Positions 43,115 to 52,925 of a DNA stretch of 64,000 nucleotides are shown here, in pieces. Source of the DNA: Thermoprotei archaeon (GTDB lineage Archaea; Thermoproteota; Thermoprotei; Gearchaeales; WAQG01). Below the pieces are notes generated by a model that was not told the DNA's origin, ran no database searches, and saw only the letters and a list, made by a program, of their open reading frames with translations. Position 1 is the first letter of the stretch. Each line of letters opens with the position of its first letter. The stretch is taken from the NCBI GenBank assembly GCA_038881895.1, contig JAVZOV010000003.1, forward strand, positions 336,181 to 400,180, given 5' to 3'. Made by a program: the position numbers and the translations under genes.

Positions 43115-44112
43115 CGTTTCATCATCTCCTTAAACCACTCTATGGTATAACTTAAACCATTATTCAATGATACTTTAGGTTCCCAATTTAAAAGCTTTCT
43201 AGCCTTAGAAATATCAGGGCTTCTCCTTCTAGGATCATCAGGCCTAGAATGAAGAAAAATAATCTCAGATTGTGAATTCGTTAACTTCTTTATGAGATGG
43301 GCTAATTCTAAGATTGTTATTTCATGCGGATTCCCAAAATTCATTACCTCACCCCTACATTCTTCACAGATCATAAACTTTAACAATCCAACAACCATGT
43401 CAGAGACATAGCAGAAACTCCTTGTTTGTTTCCCATCACCATGAACAGTTATTGGTTCATACCTCAATGCCTGTATAATAAACTTCGGAATCACTCTTGC
43501 ATATTCTACGTTGATGTCAAGTCTTGGACCAAACGTATTGAAAATACGCGCAATTCTTACATCAACGTTATACTGTCTAAAATAAGCCATGCATAACGCC
43601 TCACCAAACCTCTTTGATTCATCATAACAACTTCTTAAACTAATTGGATTCACTTTACCCCAATAAGCCTCAGGTGTTGGAATTACCTCAGCATCACCAT
43701 AAACTTCAGAAGTTGATAAATAAAGCAGGACAGAATGATCCTTTCTAGCATTCTCAAGACACTTTAACAATCCAAGACTGTTTGGAAGCATCGCTTCAAC
43801 AGGCCTTCTCATATAATCATCTGGTGACGGTAAACTAGCACCATGTATTATGTAATCAAAACCATCAGGGCAAAACTCTGCAACATCAGCCTTTACAAAG
43901 GAGAAATTCTCAAAAGTCCCTAAATGTTTTATGTTTTCAATTTTACCAGTTGATAAATTATCAAGACATGTAACACGAGCGCCCAACCAAATTAAAGTCT
44001 CGCATAACCAACTACCTAAAAAACCTGCACCACCAGTTACGAGAACTTTCTTATCTTTTAATAACTTATGTGAAAGTTGACTTGTTATAAGTTTGGTTGT
44101 AACATCCATCAA
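43111..44112 (-). CDS. NAD-dependent sugar dehydratase/epimerase, UDP-glucuronate decarboxylase-like
   Basis: 333 residues. VLVTGGAGFLGSWLCETLIW binds NAD, IIHGASLPSPDDYMRRPVEA and STSEVYGDAEVIPTPEAYWG follow, YDESKRFGEALCMAYFRQ gives YxxxK, and RIFNTFGPRLD is typical of UDP-glucuronate decarboxylases (UXS). It would turn UDP-glucuronate into UDP-xylose. The position between galU and ugd supports this strongly. An epimerase function cannot be excluded from sequence alone. Confidence 0.82.
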   Translation of the reverse strand: MMDVTTKLITSQLSHKLLKDKKVLVTGGAGFLGSWLCETLIWLGARVTCLDNLSTGKIENIKHLGTFENFSFVKADVAEFCPDGFDYIIHGASLPSPDDYMRRPVEAMLPNSLGLLKCLENARKDHSVLLYLSTSEVYGDAEVIPTPEAYWGKVNPISLRSCYDESKRFGEALCMAYFRQYNVDVRIARIFNTFGPRLDINVEYARVIPKFIIQALRYEPITVHGDGKQTRSFCYVSDMVVGLLKFMICEECRGEVMNFGNPHEITILELAHLIKKLTNSQSEIIFLHSRPDDPRRRSPDISKARKLLNWEPKVSLNNGLSYTIEWFKEMMKR

Positions 44113-44115
44113 AAT

Positions 44116-45015
44116 TCACCTAAAAAACTTTGGTTCGCTCATGGGATTATGATTTTCTATCTTTTGCATATATTCATAGGATGATTTCATAGCCTCCCAA
44201 TAAGTTTCTGGAGTACCAACATCAAGTCTAAGTTCCTCATCCTCCAATAAGGTCGCCACAACTTTCTTACCATTACTTATAAGTTTTTGTATTCCATCAG
44301 TAAGTTGTATCTCACCATTAATGTCAGGTTTTATGTTTTCTAACGAATCCATTATTGTTAAATTAAAAACGTAAAAGGGCATTATTGCAAAATTTGACGG
44401 GGACTCTCTCGGTTTTTCTATCACTTTTAACACCTTATACGTATCTTTTTTTAAATACTCCGTTATTGCAACACCATATTGTCTTGGGTCGCTAACTTTC
44501 TGTAACAAGAGTGTTGCATCAGCACTTTCCTCAAAGTGTATTTTTATCATTCTTTTAAGAAAATTATTATCCTTGGATATTATATAAGTATCACCCGCAC
44601 AAACAATAAACGATTCATTACCTACGAATGGTTTTGCCATTAAGACTGCATGACCAAAACCTCTCGGCTCTGGTTGATTAACCCAAAGTATTGTTGAATT
44701 CTCTATCATATTATAAAAATTTATTAATTCTACTGTAAGGTTCGTTTTACCCTTATTGTTTAACTTTGTTATATAATCCCAGTCTGGTGTAAAATGATCT
44801 TCGATCGCTCTCTTACCTCTACCTACTACAAAGCAGAAATCCCTTATACCAATTTCATAAAGTTGTTCAAAGATTGCTTGTAACAAAGGTTTTAAAGTAA
44901 GACCTCTTGCACTTTTTACATAAACAGGTAACATTTCTTTTGGAAACTCCTTACTCATTGGGAGTAAACGAGTACCAAGTCCAGCAGCTGTAATGACTAC
45001 TTTTCTAATACTCAT
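44116..45015 (-). CDS. galU: UTP-glucose-1-phosphate uridylyltransferase
   Basis: 299 residues. KVVITAAGLGTRLLPMSKEF and PKEMLPVYVK are the nucleotide-binding loop. FCFVVGRGKRAIEDHFTPDW, EPRGFGHAVLMAKPFVGN, CAGDTYIISKDNNF and LDVGTPETYWEAMKSSYEYM complete the GalU pattern. It makes UDP-glucose, the entry point for ugd and the decarboxylase downstream. A dead N-terminal duplicate lies at 22686-22967. Confidence 0.92.
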   Translation of the reverse strand: MSIRKVVITAAGLGTRLLPMSKEFPKEMLPVYVKSARGLTLKPLLQAIFEQLYEIGIRDFCFVVGRGKRAIEDHFTPDWDYITKLNNKGKTNLTVELINFYNMIENSTILWVNQPEPRGFGHAVLMAKPFVGNESFIVCAGDTYIISKDNNFLKRMIKIHFEESADATLLLQKVSDPRQYGVAITEYLKKDTYKVLKVIEKPRESPSNFAIMPFYVFNLTIMDSLENIKPDINGEIQLTDGIQKLISNGKKVVATLLEDEELRLDVGTPETYWEAMKSSYEYMQKIENHNPMSEPKFFR

Positions 45016-45370
45016 ATCACAATACTTTGGAAGTACAAGAATATGAATTTTTTGTTTTAGAACTGTCTAAAATATTATGATTCATTGCTCAGGTTATTTA
45101 TTGCATAACAGAAGAATAACAATCCTCACTTCAAACAAAGAGGTCAGATTCGCATTATGTTTATCTTTTTTCAGATTCTTTAGTATATTACTGAAATAGT
45201 ATCTTTAACTAAAGTAGTGCAAATATCAAGAGAGAACTATATGACTATTATTTTCAAAAGAGTTCAGATTAACCTTAATAAAATTATTTAAAATAGGACT
45301 ATGCAAATTTATATGAATAACATTAAAATACTAGTGTTAATATTACATAGTGAGAAAGGGATGATTATTC
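45016..45370. promoter_or_regulatory. 355-base divergent intergenic region
   Basis: AT-rich, no gene. TATA-like aaatttatat at 45305-45314 lies about 57 bases before the ATG at 45371, which is preceded by gagaaaggg. On the other strand it must hold the promoter of galU. No repeats of note. Confidence 0.45.
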
Positions 45371-46519
45371 ATGAGAGTTTTGTTTATCAATTCATTAGAA
45401 CCTAATCATAGTGATTTTTATTTTCTTGGATTAAAAAAATTACTTGGTGAAAAGAACGTTGTTGAGTACCCATATAAACCTTTATATCACTGTTACATAG
45501 ATAATGGTATATTAGTTGCTAAAGATCTTCAAGGTAAAATAGTTATCAGAGAAGAACCTAACTACGGTACTGTAAAATATGATTATGCGAAGGATTGGCA
45601 GGTACCTAAAATCTACTGTTTACTAGATTCTGGAAGATATGTTATTTCAGATTTCCCCGAGGTGACTGATTATGATTTAATTATTTGTAATTTTTTGAGA
45701 GGTAGTACACCACTAATTTTAAAGAAAATTCTTTTTCATGCGAATACTAAAATACCACCAATAATTTTTATTGATGGCGAAGATGATTTCTATGTAAGGA
45801 GTGTATACAAAGAAAAACGTATAGTTAGGTATTTTAAACGCGAAATACTTATTAGGACTCCTGAAATTTTTCACATGTATCTAGCATATTCCGCGAGACG
45901 CTATTTTTCAAAGATTATGCATAATTTGCCTAATTTCTATAATCCAAATTTATATTTCGATAAGCTTATTTATATTGCTTATAATGATCATCTCGTTAAA
46001 ATGAATCCTTTAAATATGACAATTCCTGATTATGGATTTAATCCAAATTATAATGATAAGATTTATGATATAAGTTTTGTTGCAAATTTAACAAGTCCAT
46101 TAAGAATAAAAGTATACTATAAGTTACTAGAAATTTCAAGAAAGTATAAATTAAACTCTTTCCTTTATCTCGGAAGAAAATTTGCTACAGGAATCCCGTG
46201 GTCTAAATATGTAAAGATTATTGCCAAATCTAAACTGTCCGTTTCAGTACCGGGTGGTAGTTTTGATACTGCTCGTTACTGGGAGATACCATATCATGGT
46301 ACTGCTTTAATTTCATGGGAACCATGGATAAAGATTCCTAACAACTTCATTGATGGAGAAAGTGCCATATTTTTTAGAAAAATTAATGAATTAGAGAAAA
46401 AGATATTAGATTACTTAAAATCTGACAAATGGGAAACATTAGCAAGAAATGGAAGAAAACACTTTCTGCAAAATCATACACCTGAGAAAAGAGCGGAGTA
46501 TATTTTATCAACAATTTAA
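45371..46519 (+). CDS. CgeB-like glycosyltransferase
   Basis: 382 residues. VLFINSLEPNHSDFYFLGL starts a GT-B-like fold. DLIICNFLRGSTPLILKK and PPIIFIDGEDDFYVRSVY lie in the first half. YDISFVANLTSPLRIKVYY, VSVPGGSFDTARYWEIPYHG and TALISWEPWIKIPN lie in the second, matching the Glyco_trans_1_2 (CgeB) C-terminal domain with its EIP donor region. It is a distant relative of 6155-7162. It is the first gene of a three-transferase operon divergent from galU. Sugar specificity unknown. Confidence 0.7.
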   Translation: MRVLFINSLEPNHSDFYFLGLKKLLGEKNVVEYPYKPLYHCYIDNGILVAKDLQGKIVIREEPNYGTVKYDYAKDWQVPKIYCLLDSGRYVISDFPEVTDYDLIICNFLRGSTPLILKKILFHANTKIPPIIFIDGEDDFYVRSVYKEKRIVRYFKREILIRTPEIFHMYLAYSARRYFSKIMHNLPNFYNPNLYFDKLIYIAYNDHLVKMNPLNMTIPDYGFNPNYNDKIYDISFVANLTSPLRIKVYYKLLEISRKYKLNSFLYLGRKFATGIPWSKYVKIIAKSKLSVSVPGGSFDTARYWEIPYHGTALISWEPWIKIPNNFIDGESAIFFRKINELEKKILDYLKSDKWETLARNGRKHFLQNHTPEKRAEYILSTI

Positions 46520-46629
46520 AACTTAGTAAATTACAGAAAGATCGAGAAGAAAGTTTTGAAACCTAAGTTTTTAGTAAAATTTAAATTGGAATATTGAAAA
46601 TAATGATGTAAGGAAAGAGTGGATCAGAA

Positions 46630-47712
46630 GTGTTAAATATCGCGAAGGAACCTTTAGTATCAATATTGTGGGTGAATTATAACAGCAAACGTATAATTAA
46701 TATCGTTAAGAAATCGTTGAAAAGCATCAAGGATTTGCAGTATAATAATTATGAACTTATAATAGTTGACAATGCCTCCACGGATGGCAGTTATGAAATT
46801 ATAAAAGATTATGTGAACAGTATCGGACTTAAAGCTAAAATCATCAGAAATAGACGTAATCTTGGATTTACAGGAGGCAATAACGTTGCGTACCTAGCGA
46901 GAGACCCAAACTCAAAGTATGTAGTTCTATTGAACAATGATGCAATAGTTTATCCTGATAGTCTATCAAGAATGGTTCAAGCTATGGAATCTGACCCAAG
47001 ATGTGGTGCTTTGCAAGGAATAATACTATGGCTAAGTAAAAATTCGGTATACTCTGCAGGCAGTGGTATTGATGAATTCATGTTCTCAAATATTATTATG
47101 CGAAATACTATTATGCAATTAAGTTCAAATAGAAATAATGATTATTATGTTTCCTACAGTGATGGTTGTTACTCTATCTATCGAACTAAAGCAATAGAGA
47201 AATTAGGGAAGGCGCCATTTATCTGGAGCATGTTTGCATATTTTGATGATAGTATTTTAGGAATAAGGTTATGGAACGCAGGATATACTGTAAAATGTAT
47301 TCCTCATATAACAGCAAAACATTTATGGCGTGGTACGTTTAGGATAACAGGTTCAGGGTGGGCTTATTATTATTGGATAAAGGGATGGATGGCATCTTTA
47401 ATTATTAGTAACAGCAAACAAAAATCGTTACCAACATTTACCGTCCTCATAATTAGACTGTTGCTAAAATATTTACTAACAGGTTTAAAGTTAGAGTTTA
47501 AACCATTTGTTTTAGGATTGCGTGATGGCATTAGAGCAGGGTATTATTTAAGAAAGAACGGTTTTACATTAGATATTTATAAAATTCCCCTCGTAAAACG
47601 TAACAAATCCGTCATAAGGGCTACACCATTATACTTCATAATCAGAAAATTTCTTAAACACTTATCGATAACAACACCTAAGGATCTCTATTTTTATAAT
47701 GTTGGTGAATAA
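46630..47712 (+). CDS. GT2 glycosyltransferase
   Basis: 360 residues. SILWVNYNSKRIINIVKKSL, VDNASTDGSYEIIKDY, RNRRNLGFTGGNNVAYLARD and YVVLLNNDAIVYPDSLSRM are the GT-A nucleotide and metal motifs. YSDGCYSIYRTKAIEKLG and YFDDSILGIRLWNAGYT give the acceptor/catalytic region. The tail is basic and amphipathic. GTG 46630 is the start. The 110-base gap before it has no gene. Its stop is one base before the next start. Confidence 0.83.
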   Translation: MLNIAKEPLVSILWVNYNSKRIINIVKKSLKSIKDLQYNNYELIIVDNASTDGSYEIIKDYVNSIGLKAKIIRNRRNLGFTGGNNVAYLARDPNSKYVVLLNNDAIVYPDSLSRMVQAMESDPRCGALQGIILWLSKNSVYSAGSGIDEFMFSNIIMRNTIMQLSSNRNNDYYVSYSDGCYSIYRTKAIEKLGKAPFIWSMFAYFDDSILGIRLWNAGYTVKCIPHITAKHLWRGTFRITGSGWAYYYWIKGWMASLIISNSKQKSLPTFTVLIIRLLLKYLLTGLKLEFKPFVLGLRDGIRAGYYLRKNGFTLDIYKIPLVKRNKSVIRATPLYFIIRKFLKHLSITTPKDLYFYNVGE

Positions 47713-47713
47713 A

Positions 47714-48676
47714 ATGTTAAAGTGGGCTCCAGTAATTTTTATTGCGTGGAAGAAGCTTTCTTCGCGTACTAAACTTTTAGCTAAAGCTATAGGAGTAGAT
47801 ATTGTTTTTTACAAGTCTAAGGTTTTGTATGTGGATTCTGCTGTTAGAACTCTGGTACATTTATTAAGGGTTAAGCCTAAGGCTGTTTTACTGCAGCTTC
47901 CCCAGGGACCCTTATTGTTATTGATTGTATTTGTTAAGCGCATTTTAGGATTTAGGGTAATAGTTGATGCGCACTCAGGTTTTCTTGTTCATGAGGATCT
48001 GAAGAATCTTTTTCTGAATTTTCCCTTTAAAGGCTTGTTAAGGTATGTTGATTTGATCATTGTACATAATTACTATGCATCTGCATTGTTGCCTAGGAAC
48101 GTGCTAGACAAAACTATTGTTGTGTATGATCCATGGTACGTTATAGAGGAGATGAGTAAAGAGTATTGTAAAGGTGTGGAGCAGAATTATATAGTTATTC
48201 CAGCTTCGTATGCACTTGACGAGCCTTTACACGAATTTTTAGAAGCGTACATCGAATGTAAACCTCCAATAAAACTTGTGGTGACTGGAAATTGGATGAA
48301 AAGGCGAGATTTGTACAAGGAGTATCGATATCATGTAATATTTACTGGGTATCTGCCTGTGGAAAAATATTATAAACTCTTGTGCGAGTGCAGAGGAGTG
48401 TTGACGGGGACTAAACGTGAATACACAGCTCTCATGTCTGCATGGGAGGCAATAACGTTCTCAAAACCACTTGCAGTAAACTATACAAAAACTTTAGCGC
48501 AATTGTATAAGGGCTATGCTGTATTCTATGACTATAACGAAAAACAGAGTATATGCAGAGCGCTCAAAGAAATCAGTAATACACAAGTAAACCTACTTGC
48601 AAGAGAGAGATTAAAAAGAATCACTGAGAACCAAGTTATAGTTTTAAAGAAAAAGCTCTCTGCACTTGTCATGTAG
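47714..48676 (+). CDS. GT-B glycosyltransferase (GT4-like)
   Basis: About 320 residues. KWAPVIFIAWKKLSSRTKLL then VLLQLPQGPLLLLIVFVKRI and GFRVIVDAHSGFLVHEDL form the acceptor half; the DAHSG segment is typical of GT4-like beta-type transferases. YIVIPASYALDEPLHEFLEA and LVVTGNWMKRRDL form the donor half, and LTGTKREYTALMSAWEAITF the donor-contact helix. I chose ATG 47714, with ggtga five bases upstream; an in-frame ATG at 47699 would overlap the upstream gene. It is the third of three co-transcribed transferases. Confidence 0.72.
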   Translation: MLKWAPVIFIAWKKLSSRTKLLAKAIGVDIVFYKSKVLYVDSAVRTLVHLLRVKPKAVLLQLPQGPLLLLIVFVKRILGFRVIVDAHSGFLVHEDLKNLFLNFPFKGLLRYVDLIIVHNYYASALLPRNVLDKTIVVYDPWYVIEEMSKEYCKGVEQNYIVIPASYALDEPLHEFLEAYIECKPPIKLVVTGNWMKRRDLYKEYRYHVIFTGYLPVEKYYKLLCECRGVLTGTKREYTALMSAWEAITFSKPLAVNYTKTLAQLYKGYAVFYDYNEKQSICRALKEISNTQVNLLARERLKRITENQVIVLKKKLSALVM

Positions 48677-48929
48677 GGAAATGAAGGGTCGTTGCTAAAA
48701 GTTTTGTATTTATCTGCATCTCTCACACAGGTTAAGAAAGCATAAGATTTAAGGAAGGGCAACGAATAACAAATTAAAGAACTTGCAAGCATTCATAAAT
48801 TTACCAGTAATTGAGATAAAGAGATAAGAAATATTTTAGAGTTTTGCTTGTGGAAAAGTTACAGAATGATATTCAGGTAGTCATGAAATAACTCAAGGTT
48901 ACCGTCTTTCCTGGAGTTTTGTTGTATTT

Positions 48930-49418
48930 TTATCGTCTTTTTAGCATGAGAAAGTTTAATAAACCACCTGATTTAACAATTTCTAATACTATGCCGCTTA
49001 ACGGTCGTCCTTTCAAAACTTTACTGCCTATGATAACTTCACCAGTTTCAATGTGAACTTGAGCGTAATCGCCTTCATTAACACCACTTTCATTAATATT
49101 GGGAACAACCATGACAGGTAAACCATTGTTCACAGCATTTCTATAAAATATCCTAGCAAAAGATTCAGCTAGTATAGCTCTAACACCAGCAGCCTTAAGG
49201 GCAATGGCAGCCTGCTCTCTACTTGAACCCATGCCAAAGGCTTTGCCGGCTATGAGGATAGTCCCCTTACTAGCCTTCTTAGGAAACTCGGGATCTATGG
49301 GCTCAAAAACATGCTGAGCAAGGACAGCAGGATCAGTGTAAACTAAATACTTAGCGGGAATTATCACGTCTGTATCTATCTTATCACCAACCTTCAACAC
49401 ATAACCTTCGACCAGCAT
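48930..49418 (-). CDS. leuD: 3-isopropylmalate dehydratase (or homoaconitase) small subunit
   Basis: 162 residues. [20 protein letters not shown] carries the substrate-specificity loop (YLVYTD). [20 protein letters not shown] is the conserved GxGSSRE motif, and [18 protein letters not shown] the swivel-domain end. It pairs with the large subunit encoded 18 bases upstream on the same strand. It acts in leucine (or lysine via homoaconitate) biosynthesis; loop sequence alone does not decide which. Confidence 0.88.
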   Translation of the reverse strand: MLVEGYVLKVGDKIDTDVIIPAKYLVYTDPAVLAQHVFEPIDPEFPKKASKGTILIAGKAFGMGSSREQAAIALKAAGVRAILAESFARIFYRNAVNNGLPVMVVPNINESGVNEGDYAQVHIETGEVIIGSKVLKGRPLSGIVLEIVKSGGLLNFLMLKRR

Positions 49419-49436
49419 ATTAACATACGCTCCGTT

Positions 49437-50675
49437 TTAAGGTCTTAGGTACCTCCTAGGATCAGTGATCTTTCCCTCAAGGGCTGAGGCAGCTGCGACA
49501 GCAGGGTTAGCCAGATAAATCCTAGCGCTGGGATGACCCATTCTACCTTTAAAGTTCCTATTACTGGTAGAAAGAACAACTTCGTCAGGGCCAGCGATGC
49601 CAAAATGCCCACCTATACACGGACCACATGTTCCGAAAGTAACAACACAACCAGCCCTAGCAAGAATATCAATGTAACCCAACCTCAACGCTTCCTCGAA
49701 AACACTCCTTGAAGCAGGTATCACAATGCACCTACTTCTTACACGCCTACCGTTTAATATCCTAGCAGCAACTTCAATATCACTCAACCTACCATTAGTG
49801 CAAGAACCAATGAACACATAATCTACACTCACACCCTCAACCTCGCTAATAAATTTAACATTATCCACTGAATTAGGAGCGGCAACTAAAGGTTCAATAC
49901 TATCTAATTCAATATCAATTTCATCACTGTATTCACCCTTCACCATAGGAACATCAACATCCATACCACGCATACTTTTAATATACTCAACAGTCACAAC
50001 ATCAGGAACAAACATTAGAGCGTCAGCACCCATCTCGATACCCATGTTAGCAACAGTAGCCCTGTAATCCATCTGAAATTCCCTAGGATATTCGACATAA
50101 AATTCTAAAGAGTTACCATTAAAATACTCAGCACCATATTTACCCAAAATGTATAAAGCAACATCCTTGCCCATAACACCCTCACGTAAACGACCAAACA
50201 AAGTAACCTTCACAGGTTCAGGAACAACCAACCAAGTACTCCCAGTCATCATTATAGCAGCCACATCGCTAGCACCAAGACCCTGAGCAAAAGCACCCAA
50301 AGCACCAACGGTCACAGTATGACTATCAGCTCCCATAACAACAGTGCCTGGGATAGCATATCTTTCCAGAAGTAACTGATGCAGTATACCATCACCAACA
50401 TCATGAAACGCTAACACACCACGATCACGAACAAACCTCCTAAGAGACACCTGTATCTCAGCAGCCCTTTGAGTAGGCGGAGGAACCATGTGATCAAAAG
50501 CAACAACTAAATTACCAACATTAACACTACCGCCAACCTTCTCCACATTCTCCACAACATGATACCCAGTTAAATCATGAAACGCCGCTAAATCAACCCT
50601 CGCCTCTACTGTATCACCAGGACTAACACTCTTACCGGCAGCCCTACCAAGTATTAACTCAGTGAGAGACCGCAT
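49437..50675 (-). CDS. leuC: 3-isopropylmalate dehydratase (or homoaconitase) large subunit
   Basis: 412 residues from ATG 50675. Motifs are [58 protein letters not shown] and [39 protein letters not shown] carries two of the three iron-sulphur cysteines and GSCTNG the first. It isomerises 2- to 3-isopropylmalate with the small subunit downstream. A GTG 12 bases upstream is possible; GGGTG suits the ATG. Confidence 0.9.
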   Translation of the reverse strand: MRSLTELILGRAAGKSVSPGDTVEARVDLAAFHDLTGYHVVENVEKVGGSVNVGNLVVAFDHMVPPPTQRAAEIQVSLRRFVRDRGVLAFHDVGDGILHQLLLERYAIPGTVVMGADSHTVTVGALGAFAQGLGASDVAAIMMTGSTWLVVPEPVKVTLFGRLREGVMGKDVALYILGKYGAEYFNGNSLEFYVEYPREFQMDYRATVANMGIEMGADALMFVPDVVTVEYIKSMRGMDVDVPMVKGEYSDEIDIELDSIEPLVAAPNSVDNVKFISEVEGVSVDYVFIGSCTNGRLSDIEVAARILNGRRVRSRCIVIPASRSVFEEALRLGYIDILARAGCVVTFGTCGPCIGGHFGIAGPDEVVLSTSNRNFKGRMGHPSARIYLANPAVAAASALEGKITDPRRYLRP

Positions 50676-50766
50676 GATAACACCCAAAGAAGCGTCGCAT
50701 ATTTATACTTTGCCAAACAATCACTTCCACCTTAGACAAATTAGAATGGTAAGAACAGAAAATTAA

Positions 50767-50841
50767 TGGGCCGAGTGGGATTCGAACCCACGACCCCCCG
50801 GTTATCAGCCGGGTGCTATAACCAGGCTAAGCCATCGGCCC
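50767..50841 (-). tRNA. tRNA-Ile (anticodon GAU)
   Basis: The cloverleaf is complete on the minus strand. Acceptor GGGCCGA pairs with TCGGCCC, the D arm is GCTTAGCCTGG..AGC, the anticodon arm CCCGG-CTGATAA-CCGGG gives GAT, and the T arm is GTGGG-TTCGAAT-CCCAC. No CCA is encoded and no intron is seen. It lies between leuC and the rRNA operon, divergent from the latter. Confidence 0.93.
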
Positions 50842-51065
50842 AATGAAAAGATTAACACACGTAAATATATTTTTTAACACAAGAAACACAAAAAAAACAC
50901 CAGCAAAGTATCTAACAAAACAAGCACTAATCTTTAAGAACATGAAGAGAAATTCAAGATGTTTTTATGCTTCAAGATGGAGAATTAATAAGGACAGACT
51001 CTAACTTAATAAAGTGAGAGCTATCAACAAGCTAACATTAATCCGATGTGAAGTGTTTGAGAAAC

Positions 51066-51077
51066 AGTTATATATGA
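51066..51077 (+). promoter_or_regulatory. TATA box of rRNA operon
   Basis: agttatatatga sits about 25 bases before the GC-rich leader that begins near 51100. This is the expected spacing for archaeal TBP/TFB initiation, and no other TATA-like element lies closer to 16S. Confidence 0.55.
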
Positions 51078-51100
51078 CCTCAGATAAAATATTGATTGCG

Positions 51101-51182
51101 GGCCGCAACTCTCGGCGGCGTTGGCTGGACTCTGGATGACCATCCAGAGGGATGAACGGCCGACCTCCAGTTGCGGCAACAT
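51101..51182 (+). ncRNA. Structured rRNA leader hairpin, H/ACA guide RNA-like
   Basis: GCCGCAACT (51102-51110) pairs with AGTTGCGGC (51169-51177). Above an internal loop, GTTGGCTG pairs with CGGCCGAC. A hairpin CTCTGGAT..ATCCAGAG caps it, with a GGATGAA/GGA internal loop that could form a kink-turn. ACA follows the lower stem at 51179-51181. A stem, a pocket-like loop, a kink-turn and an ACA box are the parts of an archaeal H/ACA guide RNA. It could instead be only a transcript leader structure. Confidence 0.4.
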
Positions 51183-51193
51183 AAAATAATGAG

Positions 51194-51217
51194 GACCTAA
51201 TGGCCAATCGTTAGGTC
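51194..51217 (+). promoter_or_regulatory. Second leader hairpin
   Basis: GACCTAA (51194-51200) pairs with TTAGGTC (51211-51217) over a 10-base loop. It lies directly before the 16S processing stem in the rRNA leader. Confidence 0.5.
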
Positions 51218-51218
51218 T

Positions 51219-51235
51219 GATGTGGCTGGGTTCCA
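51219..51235 (+). other. 16S processing stem, 5' arm
   Basis: GATGTGGCTGGGTTCCA pairs perfectly with TGGAACCCAGCCACATC at 52800-52816, enclosing 16S. In archaea such stems carry the bulge-helix-bulge cut by the splicing endonuclease. Confidence 0.75.
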
Positions 51236-51271
51236 GACAATGTGGGCTCTCCCCGCACCTTCGGCCGTACG

Positions 51272-52769
<1,498 letters not shown>

Positions 52770-52925
52770 ACGTCTCATCGCGGGGAGGCTCATGTCAAAT
52801 GGAACCCAGCCACATCCTTCATGAAACCTCAGAATCTCAGATTCTGAGGTGGATGGCTTAGCTCATCGTTATGGTGGGCTATGAAGCCACACATGGGGAT
52901 GGAGTACTAGACGAAAGAGTGCACA
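52770..52925 (+). other. 16S-23S internal spacer
   Basis: No tRNA. It contains the 3' arm of the 16S stem (52800-52816), a perfect 10-base hairpin ACCTCAGAAT/ATTCTGAGGT (52826-52850), and the 5' arm of the 23S stem (GCCACACATGGGGATGGAGT, 52886-52905). Lack of a spacer tRNA-Ala is common in TACK archaea. Confidence 0.75.

Noticed and set aside
48677..48929. Small RNA or gene between the last transferase and leuD
   Set aside because: AT-rich, no convincing frame, hairpin or box motif.
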